Part shown: positions 1 to 9,611 of the stretch, piece after piece
How positions within the stretch are numbered: position 1 is the stretch's first letter
Layout: each line of letters begins with the position of its first letter
Assembly: GCA_002336485.1 (NCBI GenBank)
Contig: DDCZ01000038.1
Coordinates: 15,950 to 79,949 of the forward strand
DNA: 64,000 nucleotides
Origin: Flavobacteriales bacterium UBA1993
Lineage (GTDB): Bacteria; Bacteroidota; Bacteroidia; Flavobacteriales_G; Salibacteraceae
Direction: 5' to 3'
Position numbers and translations under genes: made by a program
Notes under the pieces: model-generated
What the model saw: the letters and a program-made list of their open reading frames with translations, nothing else
Told to the model about the DNA's origin: nothing
The model's database searches: none

Positions 1-183
1 TCTTCTAAAGAATCTGTTTCAGATGAAGACAGAAAAGATGGCGATCAGCCAAAAGCTGAACCCAAAGAACCTGTCGAGAAAAAATCGGAGGAGACCAAGA
101 AGCCTGAGGCTCCAAAAAAGGATGACTCTGATAAGAAAGATGATGGTTTTGGTGCAGGCAGTCAGATTACCCTCGAGCTTTAA
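1..183 (+). CDS. C-terminal end of an unknown protein (5' truncated by window edge)
   Basis: Frame 1 is open from the first base to a TAA at 181-183 and encodes about 60 residues. They are almost entirely K, E, D, P and S and end in ITLEL. Such a charged low-complexity tail is not diagnostic, so the product is not recognised. The TAA overlaps an in-frame ATG of the next reading frame (TAATG), consistent with co-transcription with the downstream gene. Confidence 0.6.
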   Translation, partial: SSKESVSDEDRKDGDQPKAEPKEPVEKKSEETKKPEAPKKDDSDKKDDGFGAGSQITLEL

Positions 184-218
184 TGAAAACCTTTTTATTG
201 TTTAACCGTCTTAGAACC

Positions 219-1784
219 ATGAAAAGATCATTGCTCGTTGTTGTGTCATTACTCTTCGCACCTTTGGTTTGGGCACAAAATTATAACATGGAGCTCATGG
301 GACGTCTGGAATATGACGTCGAGCTGAGCGATGTTTGGGGCTATGTGGATGAAGAAGACAATGAATATGCACTTGTTGGTCTCCATGACAATTTTTCAAT
401 CGTGGATGTTACAAACCCATCTACACCAACGGAGGTTTTTAGGACCATTGGTGCCAACCCAAGCACATGGAGAGATATCAAAACTTGGGGCGACTACGCC
501 TATATTACATGTGAGTGCGGACCCGGTTTACTAATCGTAGATATGAGTCCGCTTCCAGACACAACGAGTTTGCAATACACGTATTGGGTAGATGATTCAC
601 TCACCTTTTATCAGGCTCACAACTTATATATTGACGAGAATGGGATCGCGTATATTTTTGGTGCGTTTTATTCCAGAGGAGGCGCCATCATGCTAGACTT
701 GAATGACGATCCGATGAACCCTACCCCAATTGGAATGTTTGATGTAAACTATTTGCACGATGGCGTGGTGCAGGGCGATACTCTCTGGGGTGGAGCGGTA
801 AACCTAGGTCAGCTTCAAGTAATTGATGTTTCAGACAAGGCAAACCCAGAGATCATTTCTACGTGGAAGACTCCAAATAGCTTTACACACAACGCATGGT
901 TTTCTGACGATTCGCGGTATGTTTTCACAACCGACGAAGTGCGAAATGGAAGCATTGCGGCCTACGATGCGTTAAATGTGCTTAACCCGATTGAATTGGA
1001 TGTTTGGACCGTTAGCGACACCGCAATAATTCCTCACAACACACATTTTTTTAACGATTACCTGATTACTTCTTATTATACATATGGCATCAACATTATT
1101 GATGTCAAGCGGCCTAAAAACATGATTGAAACCGGGCATTATGATACCAGTCCAGATTATGTGTACGAAGGTTTTAATGGATGCTGGGGAGCTTACCCAT
1201 ACCTGCCATCTGGAAATATTTTGGCCACCGATATTGAGGAGGGTTTATATGTATTTAAACCAACCTACACCAGAGGATGCTATCTGGAAGGCTCTGTAAC
1301 GGACGAGCACACTGGTGCATCCATTGTCTTTCCTCAAATTCAGATATTGGAATCTGGTTTAGATGAAAAAGGAAGCATTGCAGGCGATTATGCGGTTTCA
1401 ACGCTAAATGAGGGCTCATACACCCTAGTTGTTTCAGCAGACGGGTACTTTCCAGACACGGTCGCCAATATTAGACTTGACAATGGTCAATTGACCCTCC
1501 AAGATGTGCAGCTAAGTAACTGGCCACTTGGTTTGGAAGACTTGGTCGGTGAGAAAGGATTCGGGATTTTTCCAAACCCAATATCAGGCTCGTTCAACGT
1601 ATTCGTTGATCAAGAATTTCAGGAGCTTTCTTGCTTTGACCTAAATGGAAAAGAAGTCTTACACCGAGATTTACACCAAGGGAAAAATACTTTCACGCAT
1701 GATTTGCCCAATGGTTCTTACCTAATACGCCTATCGGGCAATACAAATGTGGAAACCACACAAATAATAATCAATAACCCATAA
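219..1784 (+). CDS. choice-of-anchor B family protein with T9SS type A sorting domain
   Basis: A 521-residue secreted protein. I chose ATG 219 over the in-frame ATG at 183 because it gives a compact signal peptide (MKRSLLVVVSLLFAPLVWAQ). The body (about residues 20-360) has the repeated LVIVD-like pattern of the choice-of-anchor B family, with phrases such as DVWGYVDEEDNEYALVG, SIVDVTNP and WRDIKTWGDYAY, and probably forms a beta-propeller. A carboxypeptidase-regulatory-like domain (about 365-430) follows. The last ~75 residues hold the GIFPNP motif and a terminal beta-domain typical of T9SS type A sorting. It is therefore expected to be exported by T9SS and anchored at or released from the cell surface. 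The ligand is unknown. A small lipoprotein gene follows after 1 nt. Confidence 0.85.
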   Translation: MKRSLLVVVSLLFAPLVWAQNYNMELMGRLEYDVELSDVWGYVDEEDNEYALVGLHDNFSIVDVTNPSTPTEVFRTIGANPSTWRDIKTWGDYAYITCECGPGLLIVDMSPLPDTTSLQYTYWVDDSLTFYQAHNLYIDENGIAYIFGAFYSRGGAIMLDLNDDPMNPTPIGMFDVNYLHDGVVQGDTLWGGAVNLGQLQVIDVSDKANPEIISTWKTPNSFTHNAWFSDDSRYVFTTDEVRNGSIAAYDALNVLNPIELDVWTVSDTAIIPHNTHFFNDYLITSYYTYGINIIDVKRPKNMIETGHYDTSPDYVYEGFNGCWGAYPYLPSGNILATDIEEGLYVFKPTYTRGCYLEGSVTDEHTGASIVFPQIQILESGLDEKGSIAGDYAVSTLNEGSYTLVVSADGYFPDTVANIRLDNGQLTLQDVQLSNWPLGLEDLVGEKGFGIFPNPISGSFNVFVDQEFQELSCFDLNGKEVLHRDLHQGKNTFTHDLPNGSYLIRLSGNTNVETTQIIINNP

Positions 1785-1785
1785 C

Positions 1786-1998
1786 ATGACAACTCCGAAA
1801 ATCCTTGTGTTGATTAGTGGCCTAATCCTCGTCGTACTTGCATCATGCACAAAATGTGAGGAATGCTACTACGTGGTTGAAAATTCTAACGGGAAAACGG
1901 AAGATAAAATGGGCGAGTACTGTGGTGATGAGATTAAGGCGTTGGAGAAAAAAGAGCACTACGATCCTTTAGGTCAGGCGTATGTGGAATGTAGATAA
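1786..1998 (+). CDS. small cysteine-containing lipoprotein
   Basis: A 70-residue protein whose ATG lies 1 nt after the preceding stop, so the two are probably co-transcribed. The N-terminal hydrophobic stretch ends in a lipobox (VVLASC), which predicts lipidation at Cys21. The mature part is only ~50 residues and has four or five more cysteines (KCEECYY, EYCGDE, VECR), suggesting disulfides or metal binding. No family recognised. Confidence 0.75.
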   Translation: MTTPKILVLISGLILVVLASCTKCEECYYVVENSNGKTEDKMGEYCGDEIKALEKKEHYDPLGQAYVECR

Positions 1999-2016
1999 CT
2001 ATACCCTACCGTCCGG

Positions 2017-2041
2017 CACCAATGATTATTTGGTGTTTTTG
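2017..2041 (+). terminator. intrinsic terminator after the lipoprotein gene
   Basis: CACCAA (2017-2022) pairs perfectly with TTGGTG (2030-2035) around a 7-nt loop and is followed directly by TTTTT. It lies 19 nt past the stop of the 70-residue lipoprotein gene. Confidence 0.6.
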
Positions 2042-2133
2042 ATTATTTGACCGACAAATAGGGCTCATTTATAGATAAAATGTAATTTTAAGCAGTTGAT
2101 TTGGAATGTCGCGAGTTTTCGCATGTCCCAAAG

Positions 2134-2141
2134 TATATTTT
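2134..2141 (+). promoter_or_regulatory. candidate -7 element, imperfect
   Basis: TATATTTT differs by one base from the Bacteroidota -7 consensus TAnnTTTG and lies 16 nt upstream of ATG 2158. No well-spaced -33 TTG is present. It supports the ATG 2158 start over the TTG at 2101. Confidence 0.3.
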
Positions 2142-2157
2142 AACCCAATTACTGCTT

Positions 2158-4971
2158 ATGAAAAATTATTCTACCTATTTGTTGACGATTGCCTCCGTAC
2201 TAATTATGGGGGATGTTTATTGTCAAGACGCGGCACAGCTTAATACCCCGAGTTTGCCAACTGATTTAAAAGAAGATGTCAGTCTTCGAGATTTGAACAC
2301 CAAACACTTCATTCTGCCCGATGGAAAAATGGAAGCATACATTTCCGGCGGCCCTATCCATTACCTGTCTGAGGGTAATTTCTTGGATATCGACGCATCG
2401 ATCATACCTGCTTCTGGAGCGTTTGCCATGAAAAATGAAGCGAACCTGATCAAGTCATATTATCCTAATGATCTATCCACTGCAGGTGTCAAAGTAGTGG
2501 GAAATGATTGGAGTATGACGTTGGGATCTGCCTCAAAACTAGTAGCCATATCTTCTAATGGAACAGAGCTGTCGATTCTTGAAGAGGCTGGGTCTAGTGA
2601 AATCACTTCATCCGCAAAAAAAGCGATATATCCAAACCTGTTTACAAACGCTTCTGCAGAATATGAAGTAAACAACGGTTATATTAAAAACAACATTGTA
2701 TTGAATTCAATGCCGTCTAACCTTCCTTCCGGAACGGATTATTTGGCCTACTCTGAAGTAATTACAATTCCCGAAGGATTTACGCTCGTTAGCGCCGAGA
2801 TGGAGATGTCGGGCGAGCATTTTATTAGTTCTGGACTTAACCTTCTTGACGTTCAAGGCAATGCGGTTGCTGCAATACCTGTACCCGAGGTATACGAGCT
2901 AAACAACTCAGCCAAAACGATTTTTGCTGATGGGGTTTGGGATAAGACCTATAAGGTGAGCAAACTATCGGCCACAACATTTGAATTATCCACGCTTGTG
3001 CCAATGAGCTGGCTTACACAATCGGGAAGACAATTTCCAGTTGTAGTTGATCCAACAGTGACGCTTACTGGACAATTCGGAGGCTGGCAGAATTCTGCAA
3101 ATGGCTACAATGACGCTACATTCTTTGTTTTTACGGCGAATAGCTACAGTGGCACGACCTACCGAGCATGGACAAAATGGAACATTTCATCTATTCCGAA
3201 TAATGCATTAATCTTCGATTCTGAAGTGCAGATGTACTGCAACGGTGGTGTTACCGGAGCGGATACCATAAATGTGAATGATGTAACCGGTACCTATGGA
3301 AACTATGGAGCTTATAATTCGAGTGCTTACGCTGATTTAGCGAATGGCAACTACATTCAGTTTCCTACCAATGGAGTAGGTCAGAACTACGGATACTATG
3401 ATCTGGGAACAACATGTGACCAGGATATTGAAGACGAACTTGGAAACACATGGTTCCAATTGGCGTTTACAATGGCCGCCGGTACCACAAACTGGAAACG
3501 ATTTACGGCTACCTCAAGTTACTTGAGAGTGACATACTTGATATGCTCTGGACAAATTACAGGTACCATTTCTTCCTCGGCGTTAAATTCTGCGGGAAAC
3601 CATATTGACTGTTATGGCGATTCGACCGCTTCAATTTCTACAACTGCCGCAAATGGCGGATCAACATATACGTATCAATGGTCAGGCCCAAATGGATATG
3701 CTGGAACCACGTCATCTGTAAGCAATGCCGGCGCAGGTGTCTATGCTGTTACAATTAGTTCAGGTACTGTTTGTCCAGCGACACTGGATACTACGATTCT
3801 TGGACCTGGAATGGTTCTTATCAACGACACAGTTAGCAACTACTCTGGTTATGGTACATCTTGCTTTGATAGTGACGACGGAGAAATTACCTTGACTCCA
3901 ACTGGTGGAGCGAGTTTTACATATTCTTGGACAGGACCTTCAAGTTTCACCGCGACGACTCAAAACTTAACTGGTCTAGAAGCTGGTTGGTATTTTGTGA
4001 CGCTAACCGAAAGCTCCTTTTCATGTGAGGCCAGTGATTCGGTATATGTTTCGCCAGCTCCTTACCTATACCTTACCGTAGATAGTATATCAAATGCCTA
4101 TTGCGAATTCGATGAAAACGGTGGAGCAAAGGCCACAGGGTTTGGTGGTATTTTACCGTTAACCATCGATTGGGACAACAGCGAAACCGGAACATATGCA
4201 TATGCATTGAACGCTGGTCCGCACTCAGTTTCCATTACAGACGCGCATGGTTGTGAGTTTGATGAAGGCTTCAATGTGGCATTTGACAATGCTGCTCCAA
4301 ATGTGAGCTTAGGAGGAACTGATACTGGATATTGCGATGGTGGTAGCATCATTTTAAATGCTGGTGGAGGTTACGAATCTTACGATTGGGGCGGAGGCGT
4401 CGTGGGTCAGCTTTTGCAGGTTAGCGCGCTTGGTACTTATAGTATCACGGTCACGTCTTTCGCAGGTTGTGAAGGCTCAACTTCGATTAACGTTTCTGAA
4501 GTTTATGACCTTCCAGAGCCAGATCTTGGCCCGAATGTGAACGCACCAACGTCTCCAGTAATATTAGATCCTGGAATTTACGTGGCATATGTCTGGAATA
4601 CCGGATCATTAGATTCTGTCATCAGCGTGAGCATTGCCGGAACCTATTCAGTAACTGTCACGGATAACCACTCGTGTCAAGGAACCGATGAGGTTAAGGT
4701 GAAGTTTTGGACGACCGGCGTGGATGAGTTAAACAATGGTTCGTTTAGCCTATTCCCAAATCCATCTTCCACGGAAGTTCGGATTATTGGAGATCAATCG
4801 GCATTGGCTTACATCATAAGAAATGCGCAAGGTCAACTCGTACGATCTTCCAACCTCGGTCAATCGGCTGTCAATGAAACCATCGATGTTTCCGACTTTG
4901 CAAATGGTATCTATTTTATTGAACTCCAAGATGAAGCGGTGATTTGGAGATCTTCCTTTATTAAGAACTAA
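2158..4971 (+). CDS. large secreted protein with DNRLRE-like and SprB-like repeats and T9SS type A sorting domain
   Basis: A 937-residue protein. The open frame extends upstream to a TTG at 2101, but ATG 2158 gives a normal signal peptide (MKNYSTYLLTIASVLIMGDVYCQ). The N-terminal ~300 residues end with QFPVVVDPTVTL, a pattern seen before DNRLRE-type beta domains. Residues ~310-480 look like a DNRLRE domain. Several SprB-like repeats follow (YQWSGPNGYAGTTSSVSNAGAG is one core, here read in part; also YSWTGPSSF), each about 80 residues with paired cysteines. The C-terminus has FSLFPNPSS and a ~70-residue type A sorting domain. Role inferred: T9SS-exported surface or matrix protein. Confidence 0.82.
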   Translation: MKNYSTYLLTIASVLIMGDVYCQDAAQLNTPSLPTDLKEDVSLRDLNTKHFILPDGKMEAYISGGPIHYLSEGNFLDIDASIIPASGAFAMKNEANLIKSYYPNDLSTAGVKVVGNDWSMTLGSASKLVAISSNGTELSILEEAGSSEITSSAKKAIYPNLFTNASAEYEVNNGYIKNNIVLNSMPSNLPSGTDYLAYSEVITIPEGFTLVSAEMEMSGEHFISSGLNLLDVQGNAVAAIPVPEVYELNNSAKTIFADGVWDKTYKVSKLSATTFELSTLVPMSWLTQSGRQFPVVVDPTVTLTGQFGGWQNSANGYNDATFFVFTANSYSGTTYRAWTKWNISSIPNNALIFDSEVQMYCNGGVTGADTINVNDVTGTYGNYGAYNSSAYADLANGNYIQFPTNGVGQNYGYYDLGTTCDQDIEDELGNTWFQLAFTMAAGTTNWKRFTATSSYLRVTYLICSGQITGTISSSALNSAGNHIDCYGDSTASISTTAANGGSTYTYQWSGPNGYAGTTSSVSNAGAGVYAVTISSGTVCPATLDTTILGPGMVLINDTVSNYSGYGTSCFDSDDGEITLTPTGGASFTYSWTGPSSFTATTQNLTGLEAGWYFVTLTESSFSCEASDSVYVSPAPYLYLTVDSISNAYCEFDENGGAKATGFGGILPLTIDWDNSETGTYAYALNAGPHSVSITDAHGCEFDEGFNVAFDNAAPNVSLGGTDTGYCDGGSIILNAGGGYESYDWGGGVVGQLLQVSALGTYSITVTSFAGCEGSTSINVSEVYDLPEPDLGPNVNAPTSPVILDPGIYVAYVWNTGSLDSVISVSIAGTYSVTVTDNHSCQGTDEVKVKFWTTGVDELNNGSFSLFPNPSSTEVRIIGDQSALAYIIRNAQGQLVRSSNLGQSAVNETIDVSDFANGIYFIELQDEAVIWRSSFIKN

Positions 4972-4988
4972 CCACCACTATCCAATTT

Positions 4989-5024
4989 AAACCCTGATTT
5001 CGATTTTGAAATCAGGGTTTTTTT
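4989..5024 (+). terminator. strong intrinsic terminator
   Basis: A perfect 13-bp inverted repeat (AAACCCTGATTTC at 4989-5001, its complement at 5008-5020) with a 6-nt loop runs into a T tract ending at 5024. It starts 18 nt after the stop of the 937-residue T9SS protein. Confidence 0.9.
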
Positions 5025-5098
5025 ATGTCTAATTATTGAATGATGATTTGATTGAAATAAATCAAAATCACAGACGTTAAAGCGCAAACGCACCCATC

Positions 5099-6607
5099 TT
5101 GAAATCACCTAAACACCTCGCTGCTGTTCTATTTTGCGCTCTTGCCTTTAGTCTATTGTTCTTAGATAGTCTACCCGGAATCAATGTGCTTCTTTTTGAC
5201 ATTGTAATACTTGGGGCCGGTGCCATGATCTATCCAAGTTCCCTTTTAAGTCCACCACGAATCTTGTCAAGCTTAGCGCTGTTGCTAACCTCCATCGCAA
5301 TGACCGTAAATGCCGCCGGCTGGACATTCTTTGTCCACTTGATTTTATTTGGCGTATTCGTTGGGGTGCTAATAGCGCCGGAGGCGAGGTCCATCGTGAC
5401 TTCTGTTCGGCTGGGCATCTATAATCTGTTGTTTTCCTGGTTTCGTTTCTTCCCCGATCTCTTTAGGTTAGAAGTACTGAGAATTAAGCCTATAAGGCGC
5501 TTTTCAAAGCACTATTATCTCGTTGTTCCGCTCGTTGTATTCATAGTTTTTGTTTTCATGTACAAATCTTCAAACCCCGTTTTTGATGGCTTTGTTTCAG
5601 ATTTTTCATTTGGTCTGAGTCAATTTTTGGATGAGTTGTTTAAGGATTTTAATTGGCAATGGTTCTGGACATTCATTCTTGGACTAGTTATCAGCGTATT
5701 CGCTTTGGTGCACAATGCTTCTAAATCAATATTGGCGGAGGATGCTTCTGCGCTTGATTATTTGAAACGAATCAGGGTGAAGCATTTCGATTCATTCAAG
5801 CCACTCGCCCTGATCAACGAATGGCGCGCAGCAATTGTGCTATTGGTTATGCTCAACTTACTAATTGCAGTGGTCAATACAATTGATGTGTATTGGGTTT
5901 GGTTCAATTTCGAATGGGAAGGAGAATACTTGAAACAATTCGTCCATGAAGGCACATACATCCTCATTTTGAGCATCTTCATCTCTGTAGGGATAGTGCT
6001 CTATTTTTTCCGTCGGAACCTGAACTTTTATTCAAAAAATGTATGGTTGAAACGGCTCTGTTATTTATGGTTGGGGCAAAACGCCATTCTCGCATTGTCC
6101 GTGGCCATAAGAAACCTACATTACATCAATCATTTTGCGCTCGCAACCAAGCGCATAGGAGTTATGTTTTTCCTCTTACTTGTAATAATTGGAATAGCCA
6201 CCGTATATCTTAAAGTACGAGATAGACGGAGTGCGTTTTTTCTGTTTAAATGGAATGCACTTTCGCTGATAGCCGTGCTTTTCCTTAGTGCAATTCCAAA
6301 TTGGAATACCATCATTACCAGCTATAATTTCAGCCACCATGAGACGTCTTTCTTGCACTTCGATTATCTCGCCACGTTTGATGCTGAAAGCATTCCGTAT
6401 TTAGATTATTCCATAGAAGAGCTGCAAGAAATGGAACGAATTCAATCGGAAAGGTTCCCGTTCGAAGAAAAGTATATGACTGCTGACGAGTATTACAAAT
6501 CAATCCAGGAAAAGAAGGCTAGGTTTCAAGAATCAATGGAAACAGCAACATGGCAGGAGTGGACCTTCGCTAGACAGCGAACAGCAGATTACTTAGCCGA
6601 GAATTAA
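5099..6607 (+). CDS. DUF4173-like multi-pass membrane protein
   Basis: A 502-residue integral membrane protein with about ten or eleven hydrophobic segments (for example residues 8-25, 29-45, 59-85, 142-154, 189-205, 246-265, 289-305). A hydrophilic C-terminal tail of ~90 residues is rich in E, K, R and Y. Overall pattern and length resemble the DUF4173 family common in Bacteroidota; function unknown. The only early start is TTG at 5099, seven codons after an in-frame TAA, so TTG initiation is likely. The gene is monocistronic: a terminator precedes it and ~190 nt separate it from the next gene. Confidence 0.72.
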   Translation: MKSPKHLAAVLFCALAFSLLFLDSLPGINVLLFDIVILGAGAMIYPSSLLSPPRILSSLALLLTSIAMTVNAAGWTFFVHLILFGVFVGVLIAPEARSIVTSVRLGIYNLLFSWFRFFPDLFRLEVLRIKPIRRFSKHYYLVVPLVVFIVFVFMYKSSNPVFDGFVSDFSFGLSQFLDELFKDFNWQWFWTFILGLVISVFALVHNASKSILAEDASALDYLKRIRVKHFDSFKPLALINEWRAAIVLLVMLNLLIAVVNTIDVYWVWFNFEWEGEYLKQFVHEGTYILILSIFISVGIVLYFFRRNLNFYSKNVWLKRLCYLWLGQNAILALSVAIRNLHYINHFALATKRIGVMFFLLLVIIGIATVYLKVRDRRSAFFLFKWNALSLIAVLFLSAIPNWNTIITSYNFSHHETSFLHFDYLATFDAESIPYLDYSIEELQEMERIQSERFPFEEKYMTADEYYKSIQEKKARFQESMETATWQEWTFARQRTADYLAEN

Positions 6608-6799
6608 GCCAGACAAACCACTTTTCGTGTTTTCTTTGCTTAAATCGACATTCACTGATCTTCTGCATCGCAGATTCTAAGCCACTCTCCGCGCTTTCTT
6701 GATTGAATCTTTAACTAACGAGTCGTTGTTTATGTTCGCTTTCGGTGTGCATCTTGACCGGATGTTAGCGCCGTAAATTCGAACCTTAGATCACAATTG

Positions 6800-8344
6800 A
6801 TGACCGAGCGCGGCCCTGGATTTATTCTTGTTTTCATGTTGATGGTGACCGCCGTCCTAATTGGGCTCTCACTTGTTGTTCCAGACAAAGGCATGCAATT
6901 CGCTCTCGACTTCGAATTGAAATATCCATCATTTGATCGTTTGGTAAACAATCAAAATCCCGAATATGCCGACATTACATCAACCATCGCGCTTTCCGAC
7001 TCGCTGAATGAGGTGGATCAAATATCGGATCAAGAGCTAGAAATTGCCCTTGGAATGGTCGATACAATTGACTCTGTTGTTGTTATTAGGCGGAAGCATG
7101 TCAATGTTGATAGCATGCGCGCCGCGGAGAAATACCTTCAGCACATTGAGTTCAAAGGGGGCGACGCCTCCTCGCTTTATGCGTTTTTTGAAGCGCTAGA
7201 CGATGTTGCCTACAAGAAAGGTAAGACACATGTCTTCCACTACGGTGATTCCCAGATTGAAGGCGATAGAATGACAAGCTATATCCGCGATAGGTTGCAG
7301 AAACGGTTTGGAGGATATGCTATTGGAATGATCCCTGCGAGCAACATAAATCAGGTCAAGCTTCTTAATCATGAGAACTCCGAGGGTTGGTATCGATACC
7401 CAGCGTTTTTTAAAGAGGGCGCTGAAGGTGAGAATTCGAACTATGGAGCCATGGCTTCGTATTCAACCTATACGCCTTATCCTACCGACTCTTCCTTAGC
7501 AAAGGATAGTGTTTACGCTGCATGGGTGCGTTATGACACGAAAAAAACAATCTATAACAACACCAAGAAATTTAAGCAGGTCAAGATTTTTCACGGACCA
7601 GTGTACGACGCGGTTAGATTAACATTTCCTATTTACGACACCACGTTTACAGACTATCTCAAAGGACAAAAAATTCTAAACACGGTTAGCCTTGACTTTG
7701 ATGAGCCCATCGATGAGGTTGAGTTGAAGTTTGAGTCTAAAATCAGTCCGCAGATTTATGGAGTATCCCTCGAGTCGCCAACCGGTGTTCAGGTGAATAA
7801 TGTTGCCATGCGAGGCAGCTCGGGAACGATATTTCATAAAATTGATCCTGCTTTGTTTGCTGCCATGCATGATGAGTTGAATACATCGCTAATCATCTTG
7901 CAATACGGAGGAAATGTCATGCCATATATGAAGGATTCAGCGCAGGCAGCTCAGTATGGAAGTCGATTCTATAATCAGATTCGCTTGGTTCAAAAAGCAT
8001 GTCCGAATGCCTCCGTCATTTTAATTGGCCCATCTGATATGTCTACGAAAACAGAAGATTTCTTCGAAACATATCCATTGCTGGAACCCGTGCGTGATGC
8101 GCTTAAAAAAGCCGCATTCAAATCGGGGATAGGGTATTGGGATATGTATGCTGCCATGGGCGGAAAAAACAGCATGCCTTCGTGGGTTGAAGCAAGTCCA
8201 GCTCTCGCAGGTCCAGACTACACACACTTTACGCCGCGTGGAGCGCGAATTATTTCTGAGTTTTTCTACAAAGCACTAATCATCGAATACGAAACATATA
8301 ACAACTCCAAACTCGCGAATGACGATTCCAGCCAGCATCCGTAA
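6800..8344 (+). CDS. SGNH/GDSL hydrolase-fold protein, membrane-anchored (acyltransferase cassette, first gene)
   Basis: A 514-residue protein with one N-terminal transmembrane segment (~residues 6-28) and a periplasmic SGNH domain from ~125. Block I is HYGDSQIEGDR, with the serine of GDS as nucleophile. Later blocks include ILQYGGNVMPY and a C-terminal DYTHFTPRGA with the Asp/His pair. ATG 6800 is preferred over TTG 6797. Its stop lies 26 bp inside the next gene, also an SGNH protein, which overlaps an MBOAT gene. Such SGNH plus MBOAT sets O-acylate polysaccharides or other surface polymers, as in alginate AlgI/J/X. The substrate here is unknown. Confidence 0.8.
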   Translation: MTERGPGFILVFMLMVTAVLIGLSLVVPDKGMQFALDFELKYPSFDRLVNNQNPEYADITSTIALSDSLNEVDQISDQELEIALGMVDTIDSVVVIRRKHVNVDSMRAAEKYLQHIEFKGGDASSLYAFFEALDDVAYKKGKTHVFHYGDSQIEGDRMTSYIRDRLQKRFGGYAIGMIPASNINQVKLLNHENSEGWYRYPAFFKEGAEGENSNYGAMASYSTYTPYPTDSSLAKDSVYAAWVRYDTKKTIYNNTKKFKQVKIFHGPVYDAVRLTFPIYDTTFTDYLKGQKILNTVSLDFDEPIDEVELKFESKISPQIYGVSLESPTGVQVNNVAMRGSSGTIFHKIDPALFAAMHDELNTSLIILQYGGNVMPYMKDSAQAAQYGSRFYNQIRLVQKACPNASVILIGPSDMSTKTEDFFETYPLLEPVRDALKKAAFKSGIGYWDMYAAMGGKNSMPSWVEASPALAGPDYTHFTPRGARIISEFFYKALIIEYETYNNSKLANDDSSQHP

Positions 8345-9611
8345 AACACTTTTGACCCTATCCATTGCAAGCATGGGCATGTTCGCCAGCGCGCAAGATG
8401 TCCTGCCAATACCAAGCGAGCAACCTATAGACACGGTGGAGGAAGTTCGATATCCGTTTGTTGACTACGATCGCAATCATTTCACTGGAGTAGAGCACAG
8501 TAAATCATTCGATCTCTATTACCAAAACTTCGATCGTATGATGCGCTATGGTATTGGTCAGTTGCAGATTATTCACTTCGGAGGATCGCATATTCAGGCC
8601 GACATCTGGAGCAATTTGGTGCGAGAAAGACTTCAAAACATCGACACAAATATCCAAGGTGCAAGAGGCCTGTTGTTTCCGTTCAAAACAGCGAAAACAA
8701 ATAGACCCTATTCATATTACGTGAATTGGACAGGAGAGTGGCAAGGGCATAGAAGCTCATATAGTAAACATGAAAGCACATGGGGCGTTTCTGGAATAAC
8801 CGCCACTAGCACGGATACGGTGGTGAGTTTGAAATTCACATTTCATCAATCTCCGACGCCCGTGAAAACGAGAATGTTTAAACTTTTGAGCAACCTAGAA
8901 CAAACCGATTACAAGCTTGAAGTGAAGTGTGAGTCAGATAATTATGTACACGTTACACATCATCCGCAAGCATATACGGAAGCCATGTATGGTCATGATG
9001 TGGACTCCATTGAATTGGTATTTAGAAAGCCTGCGGGATCTACGGACGAGCTCCAGTTTTACGGGCTCGTAAGCGAAAACTATAATCCGGGCATTGTATA
9101 CCACAGTGTTGGTGTTAATGGATCGCGGTTTGTTTCATTTCAGCGCTGTGATTTGTTTGAGGAGCAATTGCCGTATGTGCGCCCAGACCTGATCATTATG
9201 AGCATTGGAACAAATGACTCATCAGAACCTGGCTACGACAGCACAAACTACAAAGCAAATTTCAAGTCGTTCTTAGACCAAATTCGAACCGCAAATCCAA
9301 ATTGCGCCATTATGCTGACCATGCCAAACGACAATTATGTTCGTAGGAAATATCATAATGACAATTTAAGCTCCGTGCGTAGCGTGATATATGAGCTAGC
9401 CGAGGAATATGATGCCAAGGTATGGGACTTGTATGGAATTATGGGCGGATCTGGGTCAGCGCGCACGTGGCGTGATGCGGGTATGATGAAGACCGACCTC
9501 GTTCACTTCACTAAAGAGGGTTACTTGATCAAGGGCGATCTATTCTACCAAGCATTTTTAGAGGACTATTTAAAGTGGCATAACGAGCAAGAGCCGATTT
9601 GGACAGAATAA
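8319..9611 (+). CDS. secreted SGNH-fold protein (acyltransferase cassette, second gene)
   Basis: A 430-residue protein with a signal peptide (cleavage near FASAQ) and an SGNH-type domain. Block I reads IIHFGGSHIQADIW, so the usual GDS is GGS; the serine is kept but the aspartate is not. Block III is IMSIGTNDSSEPGYD and block V is DLVHFTKEGYLIKGD, with Asp and His intact. It shares architecture with the gene before it (26-bp overlap), indicating ancient duplication. It is followed by, and overlaps 13 bp with, the MBOAT gene. Likely a periplasmic acetyl-ester transferase or esterase partner of the MBOAT protein. Confidence 0.8.
   Translation: MTIPASIRKTLLTLSIASMGMFASAQDVLPIPSEQPIDTVEEVRYPFVDYDRNHFTGVEHSKSFDLYYQNFDRMMRYGIGQLQIIHFGGSHIQADIWSNLVRERLQNIDTNIQGARGLLFPFKTAKTNRPYSYYVNWTGEWQGHRSSYSKHESTWGVSGITATSTDTVVSLKFTFHQSPTPVKTRMFKLLSNLEQTDYKLEVKCESDNYVHVTHHPQAYTEAMYGHDVDSIELVFRKPAGSTDELQFYGLVSENYNPGIVYHSVGVNGSRFVSFQRCDLFEEQLPYVRPDLIIMSIGTNDSSEPGYDSTNYKANFKSFLDQIRTANPNCAIMLTMPNDNYVRRKYHNDNLSSVRSVIYELAEEYDAKVWDLYGIMGGSGSARTWRDAGMMKTDLVHFTKEGYLIKGDLFYQAFLEDYLKWHNEQEPIWTE

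Noticed and set aside
2101..2157. Upstream TTG extension of the 937-residue T9SS protein
   Set aside because: Adds a polar leader before a good signal peptide, and a -7-like box lies downstream of the TTG.
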